A program made the translations under genes and the position numbers. Below the pieces are notes generated by a model that saw only the letters and a program-made list of their open reading frames with translations, did not search any database and had not been told where the DNA came from. Positions 7,121 to 10,000 of a DNA stretch of 10,000 nucleotides are shown one piece after another. The DNA comes from Chrysomallon squamiferum (taxonomy: Eukaryota > Mollusca > Gastropoda > Neomphalida > Peltospiridae). The stretch's first letter is position 1, and each line of letters opens with the position of its first letter. The stretch lies in the NCBI GenBank assembly GCA_012295275.1, contig CM022670.1, positions 14,267,373 to 14,277,372 on the forward strand, in the 5' to 3' direction.

Positions 7121-7818
7121 TTTCTTTTTATTAACAATACTCATGATTATGATTATTATCGTTGTGTTTGTCGCTGAATGAAAGTTTTGTGATAATGTAT
7201 GTTTACAACGAAAACTCACATACTACAACCACATCGTGTTCACATTATACTGTTATTCTTTAAATAAACTGGTTTCACAGGTCATCGCCACGTGAACACA
7301 TCAGACGCAGTTTACTGAACACAAGATCAGGGTCGTCTTTTCTTCACTATCTTTTACCTCCTTATCAAAATCATTAAACTACGAAAACATATTCAGTTGA
7401 TAAGAACACAGGTTTTTTTTTATAGTTCATATCTAGCATATACAAAATGTAATTGCCACGGACTGATACATCTTCACATCAGTAAAAGTTCAGAAGTTTA
7501 GAATCCAGTGTAGGTTATAAAGAAAGGAAAACAACAGCAACAACATCACGCTCGAGTTGAATGGAGGTTGAATTTACTATCACTACGTGGTAACTTATGT
7601 TACCCTCAGAACATTAGAAATTAAACACAAACGTGACGATGAATATAAATCATTTCAGTACGAATTTGTACTCCCCACCATCATCATCCAGGATTTGCTT
7701 AATCTCTTTTTGTGTATCATATTAATATAGAATTGTATTTACTTTCGTATTTACTTTCGTGTAAACGCTTACACCAAGTCAGTATAATAAAAATGGTTAA
7801 ATAGCAACCCCCAAAAAC
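7121..7818. other. AT-rich unique sequence, no gene seen
   Basis: It contains an E-box CACGTG at 7289-7294 in a less AT-rich patch (7270-7340). A 38-codon open frame without ATG crosses that patch (7264-7377) but has no support. A 12-bp tandem duplication of GTATTTACTTTC lies at 7735-7758. Confidence 0.5.
7735..7758. repeat. Two tandem copies of a 12-bp unit
   Basis: GTATTTACTTTC occurs twice head to tail, perfectly. The next bases GTGTAAAC diverge. Confidence 0.85.
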
Positions 7819-7838
7819 CAACAACAAACAAAAACAAC

Positions 7839-7867
<29 letters not shown>
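7819..7867. repeat. CAA-rich tract and A29
   Basis: Loose CAA/CAAA units (7819-7838) lead into 29 As (7839-7867), ending 56 nt before the tRNA at 7924. Confidence 0.93.
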
Positions 7868-7870
<3 letters not shown>

Positions 7871-7923
7871 GTAAAATTATTATTATATGTAAATCAACAC
7901 TAGATATAATTGCCCATTTACAG

Positions 7924-7996
7924 GTCCCCGTAGCGTAGTGGATAGCGCGCTGGACTTCTAATCCAGAGGTCGCGGGTTCGAGTCCCGCCGGGGATG
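7924..7996 (+). tRNA. tRNA-Arg-TCT: tRNA-Arg (anticodon UCU), intronless
   Basis: Identical to the copy at 6263 except for one base: position 13 is T instead of C (base 7936). This changes the last D-stem pair from C13-G22 to a U13-G22 wobble and alters the A box to TAGCGTAGTGG (7931-7941), still within consensus. The B box GGTTCGAGTCC is at 7975-7985 and the anticodon at 7957-7959. The acceptor stem is intact with G1-U72 and discriminator G. An A29 tract ends 56 nt upstream and an AT-rich, TATA-like stretch (GATATAAT) lies about 20 nt upstream. A T5 run begins 5 nt downstream. It should be functional. Confidence 0.97.
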
Positions 7997-8001
7997 GGTA
8001 C

Positions 8002-8006
8002 TTTTT
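8002..8006 (+). terminator. Pol III T5 terminator
   Basis: Five Ts begin 5 nt after the last tRNA base of the 7924-7996 gene, a close and typical pol III stop. Confidence 0.85.
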
Positions 8007-8626
8007 AAAAATACATTATATTATTATTTAATAACAATTTTATTTTTTTAAATTAATTATGATAATAATAATAACAAAAAGTAAGATTACAGTGAACAGT
8101 GTCAGAAAACAACCTAATAAAAACTATTAGACTTTAATATAAAATAGAATAAAATAAAAAGAGAAAAGATATGAAACTTGTATTCCTCTATAAATCAGTC
8201 TTCAGTTAATTCAGTTAACTAGTGACTGAACAAATGATTTTTAACAATAGTTGGTTTAATATTTTTAGAAGATATAATGACATAGGCACAAGAAAGAAAA
8301 TGACGCTGCGGATTTATTACGATATTATATTATATTATTTACAAAACTTGTATTTAATATCAAATAAAACACCAGGAAATAATTATAATTATTATTTTAG
8401 TTCATTATAATAATCTTGGGAAAACTTTAATTATTTTTTTAAAATTAAATATTTTAAAATTATTTCTAGATTTTTGTTACTAATACATTATTTACCAAAT
8501 AATACTAAATATTTTCATTTATTGACTGTGGTGTATTTTTAAAGTTAAGTTACATGAAAAAGGAAATATTCTAAATATATTTAAGATATTTTTAGTCTTA
8601 CACGTCATGAAGTTTTTGAACTTAAC
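8007..8626. other. Very AT-rich spacer between two tRNA genes
   Basis: Mostly A and T, with AAT units near 8062-8075 and AT-rich self-complementary stretches around 8425-8465. The open frame at 8222-8410 is Asn/Tyr/Ile-rich and not convincing. An AT-rich stretch (8574-8596) sits 30-50 nt upstream of the tRNA. Confidence 0.55.
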
Positions 8627-8699
8627 GTCCCCGTAGCGCAGTGGATAGCGCGCTGGACTTCTAATCCAGAGGTCGCGGGTTCGAGTCCCGCCGAGGATT
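8627..8699 (+). tRNA. tRNA-Arg-TCT: tRNA-Arg (anticodon UCU) with acceptor-stem mismatch; possibly decaying
   Basis: The body is identical to the 6263 copy from position 1 to 67: D arm, anticodon arm (anticodon 8660-8662), variable loop and T arm are all intact. The A box is at 8634-8644 and the B box at 8678-8688. Two bases differ at the 3' end. Position 68 is A (8694), which faces C5 and leaves a C-A mismatch in the middle of the acceptor stem. The discriminator, position 73, is T (8699) instead of G. A68 also occurs in the minus-strand gene at 1877, where T5 pairs with it. The promoter looks intact and a T5 run follows 12 nt later, so it is probably transcribed. Whether it yields a stable, charged tRNA is doubtful. 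It could be a tRNA pseudogene, a recombinant of two copies, or a functional variant. Confidence 0.85.
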
Positions 8700-8711
8700 C
8701 ATAAACATTTA

Positions 8712-8716
8712 TTTTT
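8712..8716 (+). terminator. Pol III T5 terminator
   Basis: Five Ts lie 12 nt after the mature end of the 8627-8699 tRNA, the first run of at least four Ts downstream. Confidence 0.75.
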
Positions 8717-8793
8717 ATTTCTGTGGTCATGATATTTAACATACATAATTAAAGTTTATTTTCTTACTATGCATTATTTGAACAGAAGAACGT

Positions 8794-8802
8794 TCAAGGT
8801 CA
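8794..8802 (+). promoter_or_regulatory. Nuclear-receptor half-site TCAAGGTCA
   Basis: Matches the extended monomer site TNAAGGTCA used by ERR/SF-1 type receptors. A second match, TTAAGGTCA, is at 9208-9216. No function can be inferred from sequence alone. Confidence 0.2.
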
Positions 8803-8814
8803 CGGCTGACAGTT

Positions 8815-9090
8815 ATGATTACATCTCCCTTTGTCATGGACAGACTGCTCATTTTATTTTACCTCATCGATAAAGATCTACACACAATTCTCTTCTCTGT
8901 TTGTTGGGACGCCGCGGAACGTTACCAGTTTCAATACCTCAAACGGAGCCGATTCCACATCAAAGAAACGCCCGCACTATCATCAACGGGCTTTAAAAGC
9001 AAAACCAGCGCCCTGGGGCTAAACATTGAACGGCGTACAGTTACAGTAAACTTGAAATTGACAAGACGTTTGTACTACTACAGAACTTAA
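8815..9090 (+). CDS. Hypothetical 91-residue open frame in a GC-richer island
   Basis: The frame starts with a true ATG that has a purine (G) at -3 and ends with TAA at 9088-9090. It has a hydrophobic N-terminal stretch (about residues 10-18, LLILFYLID) followed by a basic, Ser/Thr-rich rest. It matches no family I know. An overlapping frame (8831-9022, no ATG start) is also open, so the length may only reflect locally higher GC. An A20 tract begins 18 nt after the stop and an 8-nt direct repeat brackets the region, which suggests a retroposed copy. It may be a real short gene, a piece of an untranslated region or retrocopy, or chance. The neighbour upstream is the mismatched tRNA gene. Confidence 0.15.
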   Translation: MITSPFVMDRLLILFYLIDKDLHTILFSVCWDAAERYQFQYLKRSRFHIKETPALSSTGFKSKTSALGLNIERRTVTVNLKLTRRLYYYRT

Positions 9091-9108
9091 TTGGAAAATG
9101 ATGGGGAT

Positions 9109-9128
9109 AAAAAAAAAAAAAAAAAAAA
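9109..9128. repeat. A20 tract
   Basis: Twenty uninterrupted As between the two GC-richer open-frame segments. It may be a retroposon tail. Confidence 0.95.
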
Positions 9129-9143
9129 TTAAAGAAAAAATAA

Positions 9144-9449
9144 AATATAAAAGAAGAAAGGGAAAACGTGGACAGACTTGTTGTATGCTTTATATATGTC
9201 TCGGGGGTTAAGGTCATCGTAAAACATGAGCTAGAACTGTCAAACTGCAGAAAAGTTACGACGAGAGGTCCGCGGATTTCTGTAGTTAATTATTGTGAAG
9301 TAATGAGATTATATAACGCGGCTAATAGAGTGTGTGCAAAATGGAACGGGAGGATACAGATCCGTGTGAAAGGATTGGAAATATGGATGGTTATGGACGG
9401 TAATAAAATAATAATACAAGCCAGAACAGACATACGCTCACGGGGGTAA
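9144..9449 (+). other. Longest non-repetitive open frame, no clear start
   Basis: Stop-free from after TAA at 9141-9143 to TAA at 9447-9449, about 101 codons, in sequence that is clearly less AT-rich than its surroundings. The first ATG in frame is at 9303, leaving only 48 codons after it, so if coding it would be an exon fragment or use an upstream start not visible here. The peptide has VKVIVKHELELS, then NAANRVCAKWNGRIQIRVKGLEIWMVMDGNK. Composition is protein-like but I recognise nothing. No strong splice acceptor starts it. A low-complexity A-rich stretch (9109-9165) lies immediately before. Confidence 0.2.
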
Positions 9450-9629
9450 AAAAAGCTTTTATATATTTTATTTTTTCAGTTATATCATATTTCACTGATC
9501 ATATAACATAGAGAAAAAGATATTTTAAATATCAGATTAAATAATCGTTCATTACAAATGACATTAGAAAACAAAAATGGAAGTTAAAAAGGAGATAGAA
9601 GCAGATACACACGTAAACATACAAACACA
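9450..9629. other. AT-rich sequence, no gene seen
   Basis: An acceptor-like TTTTATTTTTTCAG ends at 9479, but the frame behind it closes after eight codons. Confidence 0.5.
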
Positions 9630-9660
9630 TAAAAATAAATAAATAAATAAATAAATAAAA
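9630..9660. repeat. AAAT microsatellite
   Basis: About seven AAAT units. Confidence 0.95.
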
Positions 9661-9691
9661 ATGTCTGAATGTCGTTAGACTCATAAAGTAC

Positions 9692-9711
9692 AAAAAAAAA
9701 AAAAAAAAAAA
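9692..9711. repeat. A20 tract
   Basis: Twenty As after GTAC. No flanking duplication was found. Confidence 0.93.
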
Positions 9712-9765
9712 CATTTCATTGACATTCTAAGGAGTAGAAAACGAATTCATATTTAATACGGTAAG

Positions 9766-9773
9766 TGACGTCA
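9766..9773. promoter_or_regulatory. Perfect CRE palindrome TGACGTCA
   Basis: The full CREB/ATF site. It overlaps by one base a consensus splice-donor hexamer GTAAGT (9761-9766). The surrounding 9712-10000 is AT-rich unique sequence with no gene seen. Confidence 0.35.
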
Positions 9774-10000
9774 CAACGATGAATTAGCCTGTACTAATGA
9801 ATTCAGAACTCGTTTTGCGATTACAAAGCACAGTATTAATGAGCGGAAATTGTTGAAGACTTTATTATTAAACCCACAATATTCTACGTCATCTGTTGCG
9901 ATGACAAAATAAATAATTGAAACTAAATAAATACTTTTTCAACATTTATCTTATAACGTCAGTTACGTGAATTCGTGAAAGCCTTTTCAGGAAGGCAGAT

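Larger units (their letters stand above)
8747..9134 (+). mobile_element. Possible retroposed copy with A20 tail and 8-nt flanking repeat
   Basis: A GC-richer segment ends in a pure A20 tract (9109-9128). The octamer AATTAAAG occurs at 8747-8754 and again at 9127-9134, at the end of the tail. A poly(A) tail plus a short target-site duplication is the usual signature of LINE-mediated retroposition. The repeat is short and AT-rich, so chance is a real alternative. No pol III boxes or LINE sequence were seen within it, so the source would be an mRNA-type transcript. Confidence 0.2.

Noticed and set aside
6263-8699. tRNA copies as heads of a tRNA-derived SINE family (such SINEs are known in cephalopods)
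   Set aside because: The sequences after the tRNA 3' ends share no common body or tail, and three copies fold perfectly with nearby terminators.
8794-9216. Duplicated module (TNAAGGTCA plus TGGACAGACT in both 8790-8850 and 9167-9216)
   Set aside because: The two short words occur in opposite order and no further similarity is visible, so coincidence is likelier than duplication.
1-10000. CRISPR array, bacterial operon, phage or rRNA content
   Set aside because: No spaced direct repeats, no ribosome-binding-site/ORF organisation and no rRNA-like sequence. Base composition, microsatellites and pol III tRNA genes indicate nuclear animal DNA.

Overview
This looks like AT-rich, gene-poor nuclear DNA of an animal. 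The only genes I am sure of are four tRNA genes, all tRNA-Arg with anticodon UCU. One is on the minus strand (1877-1949) and three are on the plus strand (6263-6335, 7924-7996, 8627-8699). All four are 73 nt, lack an intron, carry internal A and B boxes for RNA polymerase III, have no encoded CCA, and are followed by T runs, as expected for eukaryotic nuclear tRNA genes. The load of simple repeats (ATT, AAAT, CA, CATA, A/T homopolymers), including CA tracts running into CATA and AT tracts, resembles mollusc and particularly cephalopod intergenic DNA. That placement is an inference from texture; nothing here proves it.

Layout. Bases 1-630 hold a CA/CATA/AT repeat and a long AAAT repeat that drifts into related four-base units. 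Bases 630-1880 hold a T22/GT tract, a second AAAT repeat and a GC-richer island at about 1536-1676 that starts at a good splice acceptor and is open in one frame. The minus-strand tRNA gene follows. Bases 2210-2357 are a composite ATT/T/TTTA/T tract. Bases 2360-5020 are mostly AT-rich unique sequence, with a 40-nt segment that looks like a small exon (2661-2700), a CA-rich and pyrimidine-rich zone (3250-3540), and two more acceptor-plus-open-frame segments (3595-3729, 4872-5017). Bases 5020-6240 are dominated by CATA, CA and A-rich repeats, plus a possible non-coding exon with a consensus donor (5325-5422). Bases 6260-8700 contain the three plus-strand tRNA genes, separated by low-complexity DNA. 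Bases 8755-9450 are a GC-richer island with two open frames of 91 and about 100 codons, split by an A20 tract. The first part may be a retrocopy. The window ends in AT-rich DNA with a perfect CRE palindrome.

The tRNA bodies differ by only a few bases while their flanks share nothing I can see. This points either to homogenisation of the bodies or to insertion at separate sites. The last copy has an acceptor-stem mismatch and an unusual discriminator base and may be weak or decaying. No protein-coding gene could be named. All exon and open-frame entries are hypotheses from splice-site patterns and reading frames, and in DNA this AT-rich a few such patterns arise by chance. No new biological system is evident.
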